Origin: Thalassotalea litorea
GTDB lineage: Bacteria > Pseudomonadota > Gammaproteobacteria > Enterobacterales > Alteromonadaceae
Assembly (NCBI RefSeq): GCF_005843925.1
Contig: NZ_VCBC01000002.1
Span: 186,001-250,000 of the forward strand
Direction: 5' to 3'
DNA length: 64,000 bases
The notes under the pieces: generated by a model
The model's database searches: none
What the model was told of the DNA's origin: nothing
What the model saw: only the letters and a program-made list of their open reading frames with translations
Translations under genes and position numbers: made by a program
Shown: piece after piece, positions 41,270 through 48,755 of the stretch
How the letters are laid out: each line of letters opens with the position of its first letter
How positions within the stretch are numbered: the first letter of the stretch is position 1

Positions 41270-43426
41270 ATGATAATAAAAAAATCCGCGTATGGCGTGA
41301 TGGTTTGTGCTGTACTCACTGCCCTGCCATCAATGAGTCACGCTCAGGCTCAAGCACCGAAAGCCACTCAATCAAAAGCAGTACAAACGGACAAATCCGA
41401 CGCATCGGCATCGTTGGTCTCTGGCTCTTTGTCCGATAGCTCTTTGTTGGAAAACACATTGCTAGATACAATTGTCGTAACTCCGAGTCGGCAGTCGACG
41501 AAAATGCGTGACTCACAGGTGACTGTGGCTCGATTAGATCAGGATGCGATTGCTCGAGAAAACATCAGCCATATTCAACAGGTGTTAAATGGCGTATCCG
41601 GCGTTAATTTGCATCGCGGTAGCGGTCAGGAATATCTTTCGGCAATTCGCTCTCCAGTGCTAACGGGTAGCGGTGCATGTGGCGCAATATTGCTGCTTGA
41701 GAATAATATCCCATTACGTCCTGCAAGCTTCTGTAACGTCAATGGCTTGATAGAATCTCATCATGAGCAGGCAGAATTAATTGAAGTGCAAAAAGGCCCG
41801 GGAAATGGCTTTTACGGCAGTAATGCCGTGCACGGAGCAATTAATGTCATTAACCCATCCAGCATCAATCAAGATCAATCGTTATCGCTACAACTTGGTG
41901 AGTATGGCCATGGTCGCGTGGGGTTAAAAACCGCGGGAGATAAGTTTTCAACAACCACAACTCTCTTTCATGAAGACGGATATCGACACGACGCCCGGGT
42001 CGACTGGCAAAAATTCAGCCTTTCCTATGAAGGAGACAGACAACATACACTGCAAAATTCCTTATTGACCATTGTAAATCTCAATCAAAACACCGCCGGT
42101 TATATCACCGGCAAAGACAGTTACCAAGACAAACAAAAAGCGCGCAGTAATCCAAACCCAGAAGCTTACCGGGATATTTTCGCCGCACGCGTTAGCCAAC
42201 GATATCAGTTCGAACAATTCGGACAATTTACGCCTTATGCCAGAGTGTCAAAAATGGAGTTTTTGATGCACTTTTTACCCGGAAAACCTCTGGAAACCAA
42301 CGAACATATTAGCCTTGGTGGCATGTGGCAAAACCAGTGGCAAAGCGATGCCCTCGGCACAATCAATTACGGATTTGATATTGACATTGCTGACATTGAG
42401 CTCGTACAGGAACAATTTTCGCCAACACAGGGCTCGGCATTTTTAATGGCAACCATCCCGTCTGGTAAACAATATGATTTTAATGTACGCACCATCAATA
42501 GCGGTGCTTTTGTACAATTGCAGAAGAAGTTAACGCCCAAATTGCAGCTAAATACCGGTTTACGTGCCGAATATTCTCGCTACGATTACGACAATCAAAT
42601 GAACAGTGGTCGTGTCGATGAGCTTGGAGATGCCTGTAGTTTTGGCGGCTGTCGCTATACCCGTCCAGACGACTCCATTGATAGTTTTACCGATGTTTCG
42701 GTAAATATTGGGATGATTTATCAGTTAACGGAGCAGCAACAGTGGTTAGTTACCGCAAATCAAGGTTTTCGCCCGCCACAGGTAACGGAGTTGTACCGGT
42801 TGCAAGGCGAGCAATTCGTCACTGAGTTGGATTCTGAAAAAATTCAAGGCCTGGAACTCACCTGGCGCGGCGATTGGCATCAACAACAATTTAATTTATC
42901 GGCCTATTATTATCAAAAACAAGACGTCATTTTCAGAGATAGTGAGCAATATACTCGCAATGGCGGGGAAACAGAACACCAAGGGATTGAAGTTAGTTGG
43001 TCATATCAAATAAGCGATTCATTACAAAGTCAGTTGGAATACACGTTTGCCAAACATAGTTATGCAAATACGCCAGCGGGTCTTGATACGGATATTAGTG
43101 GCAATGACATGGATACAGCGCCAACAGGATTCGGCCGCTGGCGCTTGCTCTATCAAGCCAATGACCAGCACAATATTACGCTATCAATCGGTCATATGGG
43201 CGAGTATTACACCGATATCGACAATTTACACCGCTATTCAGGCCATGTTCTTGTCGATGCCTACTACAACTGGAAAATCTCTGATAAATGGCAATTAGGT
43301 GTCAAGGGACTCAATCTAATGGACAGGGCCTATGCAGAGCGCGCCGACTATACGGTATTTACTCAGGACCGATACTTTCCTGGCTTAGACCGACGCTTTT
43401 TTATTCATCTAAATTACGCCATTTAA
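41270..43426 (+). CDS. TonB-dependent outer-membrane receptor, substrate unknown
   Basis: The 718-residue protein has a signal peptide (IIKKSAYGVMVCAVLTALPSMSHA), a linker rich in Ser/Lys/Asp, then a plug domain. The TonB box-like text is DTIVVTPSRQ (about residues 65-74) and the plug includes IQQVLNGVSGVNLHRGSG and VQKGPGNGFYGSNAVHGAINVI. A 22-strand barrel follows, with aromatic-alternating strands such as YARVSKMEFLMHFLPG and QWLVTANQGFRPPQVTELYR. There are two cysteine pairs, in the plug (SGACGA and SFCNVN) and in a loop (DACSFGGCRY). The last residue is isoleucine (LNYAI) rather than the usual phenylalanine. I see no Fur box or siderophore genes nearby, so the ligand is unknown. Confidence 0.88.
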   Translation: MIIKKSAYGVMVCAVLTALPSMSHAQAQAPKATQSKAVQTDKSDASASLVSGSLSDSSLLENTLLDTIVVTPSRQSTKMRDSQVTVARLDQDAIARENISHIQQVLNGVSGVNLHRGSGQEYLSAIRSPVLTGSGACGAILLLENNIPLRPASFCNVNGLIESHHEQAELIEVQKGPGNGFYGSNAVHGAINVINPSSINQDQSLSLQLGEYGHGRVGLKTAGDKFSTTTTLFHEDGYRHDARVDWQKFSLSYEGDRQHTLQNSLLTIVNLNQNTAGYITGKDSYQDKQKARSNPNPEAYRDIFAARVSQRYQFEQFGQFTPYARVSKMEFLMHFLPGKPLETNEHISLGGMWQNQWQSDALGTINYGFDIDIADIELVQEQFSPTQGSAFLMATIPSGKQYDFNVRTINSGAFVQLQKKLTPKLQLNTGLRAEYSRYDYDNQMNSGRVDELGDACSFGGCRYTRPDDSIDSFTDVSVNIGMIYQLTEQQQWLVTANQGFRPPQVTELYRLQGEQFVTELDSEKIQGLELTWRGDWHQQQFNLSAYYYQKQDVIFRDSEQYTRNGGETEHQGIEVSWSYQISDSLQSQLEYTFAKHSYANTPAGLDTDISGNDMDTAPTGFGRWRLLYQANDQHNITLSIGHMGEYYTDIDNLHRYSGHVLVDAYYNWKISDKWQLGVKGLNLMDRAYAERADYTVFTQDRYFPGLDRRFFIHLNYAI

Positions 43427-43436
43427 GACAAAATCC

Positions 43437-43459
43437 ATAATCAATAATCAATAATCAAT
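43437..43459. repeat. 7-bp tandem repeat (ATAATCA, about 3 units)
   Basis: The unit ATAATCA repeats about three times in the gap between the TonB receptor stop and rsuA. It is too short and AT-rich to have an obvious function. Confidence 0.6.
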
Positions 43460-43523
43460 GGACCAGAGTTGTTGCTAGCGGTTCTGATGTGTAATCCGAT
43501 ATCAACAACCCTGCTCCTAGATA

Positions 43524-44213
43524 TTATATTGAAGCAATCTCGGCTTCACTAAGCGGTCGCCACTGGCCCTGCTCAAGCTCACAATCGAGTTCAATCTCTC
43601 CAATCTTTTCTCGGTGCAGACCCCCGACCCGATTACCAATGGCGGCAAACATACGTTTTACCTGATGATATTTACCTTCACTGATCGTCAACAAAGCCTC
43701 TCGTGGCGCTAAGATTTCAAGTGTTGCTGGCTTGGTTAATTTTGCTTCGTTTTGCAGTTGCACGCCGTCAGCAAAAGCTTGAATGGCGCTTTGAGGAATG
43801 TCTTTGGTGGTTTGTACTCGATAACGTTTAGCACAATCTTTTTTCGGTGAGGTGATTTTATGGGACCACTGGCCATCATCGGTGATCAGTACCAACCCTG
43901 TAGTATCCGCATCCAGGCGTCCGGCAATATGCAAATCAAAGGCACGATCAACATCAAGGAAATGCAACACGGAAGGGTAAAGCTCATCGATATTCGAGCA
44001 AATACAATTTTGTGGTTTATGCAGCATGTAATAGCGGGCCTGTTCAAAACTCAAGCGATTATCAAACAGGGTCACGTCGGATTCTGGATAGACCTGAAAC
44101 CCAGGGTCTTTAACAACGGCTCCGGAAACTCGGATCTCTCCTTGTTTAAGGAGCTTTTTCGCTTCAGAACGGGTAAGTTCGGTACAACGGCAAATAAATT
44201 TATCTAAGCGCAT
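43524..44213 (-). CDS. rsuA: 16S rRNA pseudouridine(516) synthase RsuA-type
   Basis: RsuA converts U516 of 16S rRNA to pseudouridine. From the ATG at 44213 the 229-residue protein (E. coli 231) has an N-terminal S4 domain (MRLDKFICRCTELTRSEAKKLLKQGEIRVSG) and the catalytic motif IAGRLDADTTGLVLIT, with the catalytic aspartate in RLDADT. It ends with the KYHQVKRMFAAIGN segment of the RsuA/RluB/E/F subfamily. The frame is open to 44318, but the extra N-terminal residues have no family match, so I start at 44213. It converges with the TonB receptor gene and lies 127 bases downstream of the RHH gene. Confidence 0.93.
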   Translation of the reverse strand: MRLDKFICRCTELTRSEAKKLLKQGEIRVSGAVVKDPGFQVYPESDVTLFDNRLSFEQARYYMLHKPQNCICSNIDELYPSVLHFLDVDRAFDLHIAGRLDADTTGLVLITDDGQWSHKITSPKKDCAKRYRVQTTKDIPQSAIQAFADGVQLQNEAKLTKPATLEILAPREALLTISEGKYHQVKRMFAAIGNRVGGLHREKIGEIELDCELEQGQWRPLSEAEIASI

Positions 44214-44340
44214 AAAGTGAGCAACAGGCCTGATAGCAGGCAACAAGATGAAAAACCTAAGTTTAACACCCTGTTCCCAACCACTAAAGCCAGATTCACC
44301 AAAATTCGTCAAATCCACCGGCTCGGTGAATTGCCATTAC

Positions 44341-44694
44341 CTATTTAATGTCAGAGAGAAACAGTTTATTCGGATTCTCATTAAAAAAGAAATCGTCAAC
44401 CATAATCCGCAATAAACGTGATTTCGGAATATGGGTTTGTTCAGAAAGCTCGCTTAACTGTTTTATCGCTTCTTCACTTAAGGTAAAAGTCGCATGCTTG
44501 AACGGTCTGCCCGCTTCGCAATGATTATCCTGAGCAAATTGCTTTTTAAATATCTCGACTTGCTGATTGGCTTCGGCGCTGACAATTTGCGGATTACCGG
44601 CGGCATAATTATTGGCATCTTCGATAAAATCGTCGACGCTAAAATTGATTTTTGCTTTCGGTTTTTCCTGCTTTTTCAGATCAGCTAAACTCAT
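44341..44694 (-). CDS. Ribbon-helix-helix partner of ParA-type ATPase
   Basis: The 117-residue protein has a charged N-terminus (MSLADLKKQEKPKAK), a flexible middle rich in N, Q and E, and a C-terminal strand-helix-helix (about residues 66-105; KHATFTLSEEAIKQL, HIPKSRLLRIMVDDFF) that I read as a ribbon-helix-helix DNA-binding domain. Its ATG overlaps the end of the parA frame by 14 bases, so translation is coupled. A small RHH protein directly after a small ParA resembles type Ib partition pairs, in which the RHH protein binds the centromere and its basic N-terminus stimulates the ATPase (inference). I see no centromere-like repeat array next to it. Confidence 0.65.
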   Translation of the reverse strand: MSLADLKKQEKPKAKINFSVDDFIEDANNYAAGNPQIVSAEANQQVEIFKKQFAQDNHCEAGRPFKHATFTLSEEAIKQLSELSEQTHIPKSRLLRIMVDDFFFNENPNKLFLSDIK

Positions 44695-45349
44695 AGCTCA
44701 GTTCCTGCTCAATAGATAAGAACTCATTGGCGATGGCTCGAATTTCGTCGGCCGCTTTGCCGTTAGGTTCCGCTTCAAATACTGATGTCCCTTTTTCTTC
44801 CGAATCATCGTAAATATTACGGTTATAAGTGACCGAATCCAATACGTTGATACCGTATGAAGAACAGACTTCTTTGGCTTCAATGATCCGTCCGGCCTGA
44901 TTCGGCAAAGATGGACACTGGGTGATAACAAAAGATGCAATCATCTTTGGGTTTACCATTTTACATGTACTGAGCATATCTTCCATATGCGGCGCGGTTT
45001 TTATATCGCGGCGTTTGGGACGCAATGGAATAAGAACATGTTGAGCGACAGACATGGCCGCACGCAGCGCTAGGTTATCCTGACCACCACAGTCAACAAT
45101 GACATAATCATAGTGTTCGTTCAGGCTTAATAAATCATTACGGATTTTCCCGTATAACTGAATGCAATTAATCGTAACCAGATCCGGATCATTATTTCGA
45201 GCCTGGATCCAATCAGAGGTCGTTCTTTGCGGATCGCAATCGGCGATCAATACACTGGCATCTTTTTCTTTAGCAAGATAAACACCTATATTTTGAGCCA
45301 GACAGCTTTTACCGCTGCCGCCCTTTTCACCACCAACCAGAACAATCAT
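44681..45349 (-). CDS. ParA/MinD-family ATPase
   Basis: The 222-residue protein is of the ParA superfamily. It has a deviant Walker A, KGGSGKS at residues 9-15, with the signature lysine K9. Walker A' (ADCDPQRTTSDW) and Walker B-like (DYVIVDCGGQD) motifs follow. There is no N-terminal helix-turn-helix, which matches the small type Ib-like ParA proteins rather than chromosomal Soj. AAGGAAT precedes the ATG at 45349. It overlaps the downstream RHH gene by 14 bases and follows the PilZ gene by 59 bases. The role could be cargo positioning or plasmid-derived partition; no flanking genes tell which. Confidence 0.88.
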   Translation of the reverse strand: MIVLVGGEKGGSGKSCLAQNIGVYLAKEKDASVLIADCDPQRTTSDWIQARNNDPDLVTINCIQLYGKIRNDLLSLNEHYDYVIVDCGGQDNLALRAAMSVAQHVLIPLRPKRRDIKTAPHMEDMLSTCKMVNPKMIASFVITQCPSLPNQAGRIIEAKEVCSSYGINVLDSVTYNRNIYDDSEEKGTSVFEAEPNGKAADEIRAIANEFLSIEQELSYEFS

Positions 45350-45379
45350 GAGTTTAATTCCTTGTAATTGAGAGAATAT

Positions 45380-45401
45380 TTTTTTAGTGGGGGCTAAAAA
45401 A
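45380..45401 (-). promoter_or_regulatory. AT-rich hairpin between the PilZ and ParA genes
   Basis: An 8-bp stem TTTTTTAG/CTAAAAAA (45380-45387 with 45394-45401) encloses a TGGGGG loop in the gap between the two genes. The stem is A/T-rich and starts within about 8 bases of the PilZ stop on the minus strand. It is too weak for a normal terminator; its role is unknown. Confidence 0.35.
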
Positions 45402-45408
45402 TAGAGGG

Positions 45409-45714
45409 TTAGTCAACCATTTGCAGGCCTATCGAGAAACGATTACCCGTTAACTCGATACAACGTACAACTTTGGCGACGAGTGTTTGACTTTCAGGGT
45501 GATCGGCCTGAAAACAAATACTGACTTCGGTATCTTCTGTAATCGCAAATTCATGTTCAATACGAAGTCCACCGCGGGAAAAATCTAAACAAACAGATTT
45601 CACTTTGTGGGCCTGGCCTTCTTCATCGCGCCATAGTAAGTCGACAGTTTCATACTCCATATCAATACGAAAATATTGACGGCGTTCAGATAGGCTTTGC
45701 TCAGAGTTAGACAT
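45409..45714 (-). CDS. PilZ domain-containing protein (c-di-GMP receptor)
   Basis: The 101-residue stand-alone PilZ domain has the c-di-GMP-binding motifs RxxxR (R12-R16, RQYFR) and DxSxxG (D44, S46, G49; DFSRGG), spaced as expected. Known PilZ proteins bind cyclic di-GMP and relay it to a partner. It is the first gene of the PilZ-ParA-RHH set on the minus strand, 59 bases before parA. A weak hairpin lies between them, so co-transcription is likely but not certain. yrdA starts 215 bases upstream on the opposite strand. Confidence 0.88.
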   Translation of the reverse strand: MSNSEQSLSERRQYFRIDMEYETVDLLWRDEEGQAHKVKSVCLDFSRGGLRIEHEFAITEDTEVSICFQADHPESQTLVAKVVRCIELTGNRFSIGLQMVD

Positions 45715-45929
45715 TTTTATTCCTTTTATCTAAATCAGGTAACGCCAATATAACAAAATTAACAAATGAATTACAAACATCGAGTTACGTGATAAAACGA
45801 TTAAAACGCTGCAATGAGAGTCTAATGGCGGCGGATAGCAAAATTTCCCCGGACTGTAACTTCTGGCTCTGCTGGCATAAACTCTAGGTTTTGCCCTACA
45901 ACCATCCCTACCCACAATAAAGGATCCCT

Positions 45930-46475
45930 ATGATATTTCAGCTTGATGACCATAAACCTGTAATCGATTCATCCTGTTTCGTTGCCGACAATGCCACAGT
46001 TATCGGCCGAGTCACATTAAAAGCCAATGCATCGGTGTGGTTTAATGTAGTGATAAGAGCCGATAATGACACGGTGACGATTGGCGAAGGCAGCAATATT
46101 CAAGACGCGAGTGTCCTGCACATTGACCCGGGTTTTCCTTTGACTATCGGTAAAGCGGTCACCATCGGCCACAAAGTGATGCTTCATGGCTGCGATATCG
46201 GCGATGGCAGTTTAATTGGCATAAATGCCGTTGTGTTAAACGGGGCGAAAATCGGTAAAAACTGTTTAATTGGCGCCAATGCGCTGGTCACCGAGAATAT
46301 GGAAATTCCCGATGGCTCACTGGTATTAGGATCGCCCGCTAAAATCGTAAAAACGTTAAATGAACAACAGCAACAGCAAATTCGTAGCGGTGCTGCGCAC
46401 TATGTCGAAAATGCGAAACGATATAAGGCGGGATTGAAGTCCCTTAAGCAAGCAGGTGGCAGGTTTCAGGGTTAA
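45930..46475 (+). CDS. yrdA: Gamma-carbonic anhydrase-like protein (YrdA/PaaY family)
   Basis: The 181-residue protein is a left-handed beta-helix trimer of hexapeptide repeats, beginning IDSSCFVADNATVIGRVTLKANASVWFNVVIRAD. The metal-binding histidines (HIDPG, GHKVMLHGC) are present in the usual spacing. These proteins are homologous to archaeal gamma-carbonic anhydrase Cam; activity has been shown for some but not all members. It starts an isolated plus-strand unit after a divergent gap, and the repeat-rich region follows its stop. Confidence 0.93.
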   Translation: MIFQLDDHKPVIDSSCFVADNATVIGRVTLKANASVWFNVVIRADNDTVTIGEGSNIQDASVLHIDPGFPLTIGKAVTIGHKVMLHGCDIGDGSLIGINAVVLNGAKIGKNCLIGANALVTENMEIPDGSLVLGSPAKIVKTLNEQQQQQIRSGAAHYVENAKRYKAGLKSLKQAGGRFQG

Positions 46476-46562
46476 GAAAAAGCGCGCCGAGCCAACGTCA
46501 TTTCAAACATGATTTGGGATCTCATACCCATTGGCCTGAACGGCAGCTTGGTGCCAATAAGA

Positions 46563-46712
46563 GCAGTACGTATCGCAAGCGATACTCCGGGAACGCGACG
46601 AAAAACGTCACTTCGAGTACACAATCAAAGATTGTTCCGGGTACACGACGAAGAAGGTCGCTTCGGGTACGCTGATGTCATCAGCTCCGAGTACACGCTG
46701 TTTCGAGCACAC
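46563..46712. repeat. Array of short hairpins joined by a conserved 9-nt linker
   Basis: A 9-nt linker T(C/T)CG(G/A)G(T/A)AC recurs at 46586, 46612, 46636, 46662, 46686 and 46702. Between the linkers sit short inverted repeats: GTATCGC/GCGATAC (46570-46585), GACG/CGTC (46597-46610), ACAATC/GATTGT (46621-46635), CGAC/GTCG (46646-46660) and GCTGAT/ATCAGC (46671-46685). The linker phase is a regular 24-26 bp until the last, shorter unit. Each spacer has its own sequence but is self-complementary, so this is not a CRISPR array. An open frame of 89 codons crosses the region but is only repeat text. Confidence 0.8.
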
Positions 46713-46728
46713 AGCAACCCAGTCTCGC

Positions 46729-46946
46729 GTCATTCCCTGCCACGACAGGGAATCTTAGCTAGAGCCGAATGTCTCTAAAGTGCAAAACGCTATCATCGAA
46801 TATTTACTCCGTCATCCCCTGCTCCGACAGGGGATCTCCCCTCGTTTTACTGAGACTTGTTTACTTAGTTCTTGAACTAAGAAGTTGAAATAAATAGGAG
46901 CACAGCATGCGATAGGAGGTCCCGCATCAAGTGCGGGATGACGGCG
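46729..46946. repeat. Three GTCATCCC-type palindromic repeats
   Basis: Three palindromes of one family lie in 220 bases: GTCATTCCCTG...CAGGGAAT (46729-46753), GTCATCCCCTG...CAGGGGAT (46811-46835) and, in the opposite orientation, CCCGCA...TGCGGGATGAC (46921-46942). They share the motif GTCAT(C/T)CC(C) at one end. Dispersed intergenic palindromes of this kind are common in gammaproteobacteria. They are probably the reason that no gene occupies 46476-47004. Confidence 0.75.
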
Positions 46947-47004
46947 CATTATTAAAAGAAAGTGGGAGGTTCAATGACTCAAACTCGCTCTTTTCAGCCA
47001 GAGT

Positions 47005-47343
47005 TTACATTTTTTTCAGCACAAAAAAAGCAGAGCCAGGTGCTCCGAATTTGATTTCGTTTTCGCCCTTTGGAATAGCCATCATAGTACCCTGCATTTC
47101 GCCTTTTTCGGAAAGTATTTCTACTCCCCATGACTTATCGAGCTCCTGATATCGTACGCTCACAGTCTGAGCGTTTTCTTTTATATCTTCTGAGGTAGAC
47201 ATGGTCATTTTATCAGCCTCAAAATGGACAACCATCACGCCATTTTGTCCTGACATTTTCCATTTTCCCATAAGGGGGTTTTCACTTGCGTAAACCGAGA
47301 AGCAGGAAAGTAAGCAATATATTAAGATGAGTCCTTTCTTCAT
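47005..47343 (-). CDS. Small secreted protein of unknown function
   Basis: The 112-residue protein has a clear signal peptide (MKKGLILIYCLLSCFSVYA, cleavage before SENP) followed by a short domain with alternating strands (GKWKMSGQNGVMVVHFEADKMTM). The residues suggest a small beta-barrel or lipocalin-like fold, which is a guess. I do not recognise a family. A minus-strand ORF of 77 codons (47282-47515) overlaps its start in another frame and is not supported. It lies next to the repeat region and has no obvious partner gene. A cysteine in the signal peptide (SCFS) is not in a convincing lipobox. Confidence 0.65.
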   Translation of the reverse strand: MKKGLILIYCLLSCFSVYASENPLMGKWKMSGQNGVMVVHFEADKMTMSTSEDIKENAQTVSVRYQELDKSWGVEILSEKGEMQGTMMAIPKGENEIKFGAPGSAFFVLKKM

Positions 47344-47637
47344 TTTTAATTCCTATTTTTATTATTTTATTCTTATATGCAATGACCGTTGTTCGCTCTA
47401 TGAAGTCATTAACCTTTTCAATCAGTTGCGTTAGTTCTGTGCCCGATATGCTACTGGTGGTTACTGACAACTCTAACTGTGAAAAATTAAAGCGAAAAGC
47501 AATACCTGTAACCACACCTTAATCATTTTGTGGCTTCCATTATGCCTTACCGATTAAATTCACGTTTAATAATGTAAAACCGCGGTAAAAGGCATACGAG
47601 TATTAGCAGGTTTAATGTTGCAACAATCTGAAATTTT
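47344..47637. other. Gap upstream of the small secreted protein
   Basis: About 290 bases with no gene I can support. An imperfect inverted repeat (ATGCCTTACCG near 47539 and CGGTAAAAGGCAT near 47582) lies after the propeller gene and might form a terminator for it, but it has a 30-nt loop and no T-run. Confidence 0.35.
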
Positions 47638-48648
47638 CTATTTTTCCGTATTACAGACAAAAGCAAAGTGCTTTTGATCATCACTCATCACCATACGGGT
47701 GATATTGCCTTTGCATTCATTGGAAAAATCTTGCCAGATAGCCCATTTCGCGCCACTTACTTTGGGTTGTTTTAAAGTCACAGCCTCTGGGCTTGGAGTT
47801 AGATCGACACTGGTCTGATAGACTTTATTGCCTATTGCCGTTAACAATGAGCCATCCATATGCCATGCGTAGTACATGTTGTCAGATGGAAGGTTGATAT
47901 TGGCGTGGGTTGTTTTTTGGTCACGGTCATAGAGGTACATCTGCCATCCCTGACCATGTTCTTTGTTATAACTGAATAGTTTTTCACCGGGAACTTGACG
48001 TAAAGTTCTGCCAATATTCATATCGACAACATCGGCTTTTTTATCTTTGATATTGGCGCGTTGCAACTGCATTGGCTCTCCTAAGACAAACAACAATAAT
48101 TCTTCATCATCTAGCCATACATGGTAGCCAATATCGTACAGTTCTGGGTATAGCGCAGAGCCTTGCGCTTCGCGCTTAACAACGCCCTCACTATTTTCCG
48201 CGGTTAAAGGATATTGCCACAACAATTGTTTGCCATCACTGCCGACACGGATCACACTAAAATGTTCGCTATCTGGGGTCACGGTCGGAGAGTATTCACT
48301 GGCGGCAGATTGGGTCAGGTTTGTTAATTGCCCGGAGCTAAGGTCATAGTGCATGCTGTCGGTTTGCTGAGCAACGTCTTCTCCTTTTCCGGTGGTAAAC
48401 ATGGCGGTAAATAGCAAGGCTTTAGAATCTGGCGTAAAGTGTGGCTGGTTATCATAGCCTGGACGGTTGGTGATATTTACCACCTTACTGGCTTTATCTG
48501 CCGTTAATGTCGCCAAATAAATTTCATCTTCCGCCTGGACAACACTCGAACCACCAAAAAACAAAATCATTGCCGCCAGTACATGCGTTGGTTTTTCTTT
48601 GTACTGGGTATGATTAAATGAGGATATTAGACCCTTGGCGATTTTCAT
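47638..48648 (-). CDS. Secreted TolB-like beta-propeller protein
   Basis: From the ATG at 48648 (MKIAKGLISS, with AAGGAAG six bases upstream; 336 aa) the protein has an exported N-terminus whose hydrophobic part is VLAAMILFFGGSSVVQA. PD40/TolB-like propeller repeats follow: NITNRPGYDNQPHFTPDSKALLFTA, LTNLTQSAASEYSPTVTPDSEHFSVI and more. Such proteins act in the periplasm; many are peptidase accessory or surface proteins. No catalytic motif is visible. The frame opens at 48711, but the longer N-terminus adds nothing exportable. It is not the tol-pal TolB, since no tol genes are nearby. Confidence 0.7.
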   Translation of the reverse strand: MKIAKGLISSFNHTQYKEKPTHVLAAMILFFGGSSVVQAEDEIYLATLTADKASKVVNITNRPGYDNQPHFTPDSKALLFTAMFTTGKGEDVAQQTDSMHYDLSSGQLTNLTQSAASEYSPTVTPDSEHFSVIRVGSDGKQLLWQYPLTAENSEGVVKREAQGSALYPELYDIGYHVWLDDEELLLFVLGEPMQLQRANIKDKKADVVDMNIGRTLRQVPGEKLFSYNKEHGQGWQMYLYDRDQKTTHANINLPSDNMYYAWHMDGSLLTAIGNKVYQTSVDLTPSPEAVTLKQPKVSGAKWAIWQDFSNECKGNITRMVMSDDQKHFAFVCNTEK

Positions 48649-48755
48649 AGATGACTTCCTTAACCGGTTGAAAATTCCGTTAACTGTCGCCTGTTCACAT
48701 GCTGTTGTCAATATTAGCTAAGGCAATACTCACCAGTAAAATCTGAATCGGTGAA

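Noticed and set aside
41240..41280. Fur box before the TonB receptor
   Set aside because: The GATAAT-like text coincides with the start codon region and has no proper inverted repeat.
46563..46712. Possible CRISPR array
   Set aside because: The conserved unit is only 9 nt, the spacers are self-complementary and 7-17 nt long, and no cas genes are nearby.
46509..46778. Plus-strand ORF of 89 codons in the repeat array
   Set aside because: It is repeat-derived text with no domain, no ribosome site and no family resemblance.
47282..47515. Minus-strand ORF of 77 codons with GTG start, overlapping the small secreted gene
   Set aside because: It has no ribosome site at normal distance, overlaps the better-supported gene by 62 bases, and its sequence resembles no family I know.
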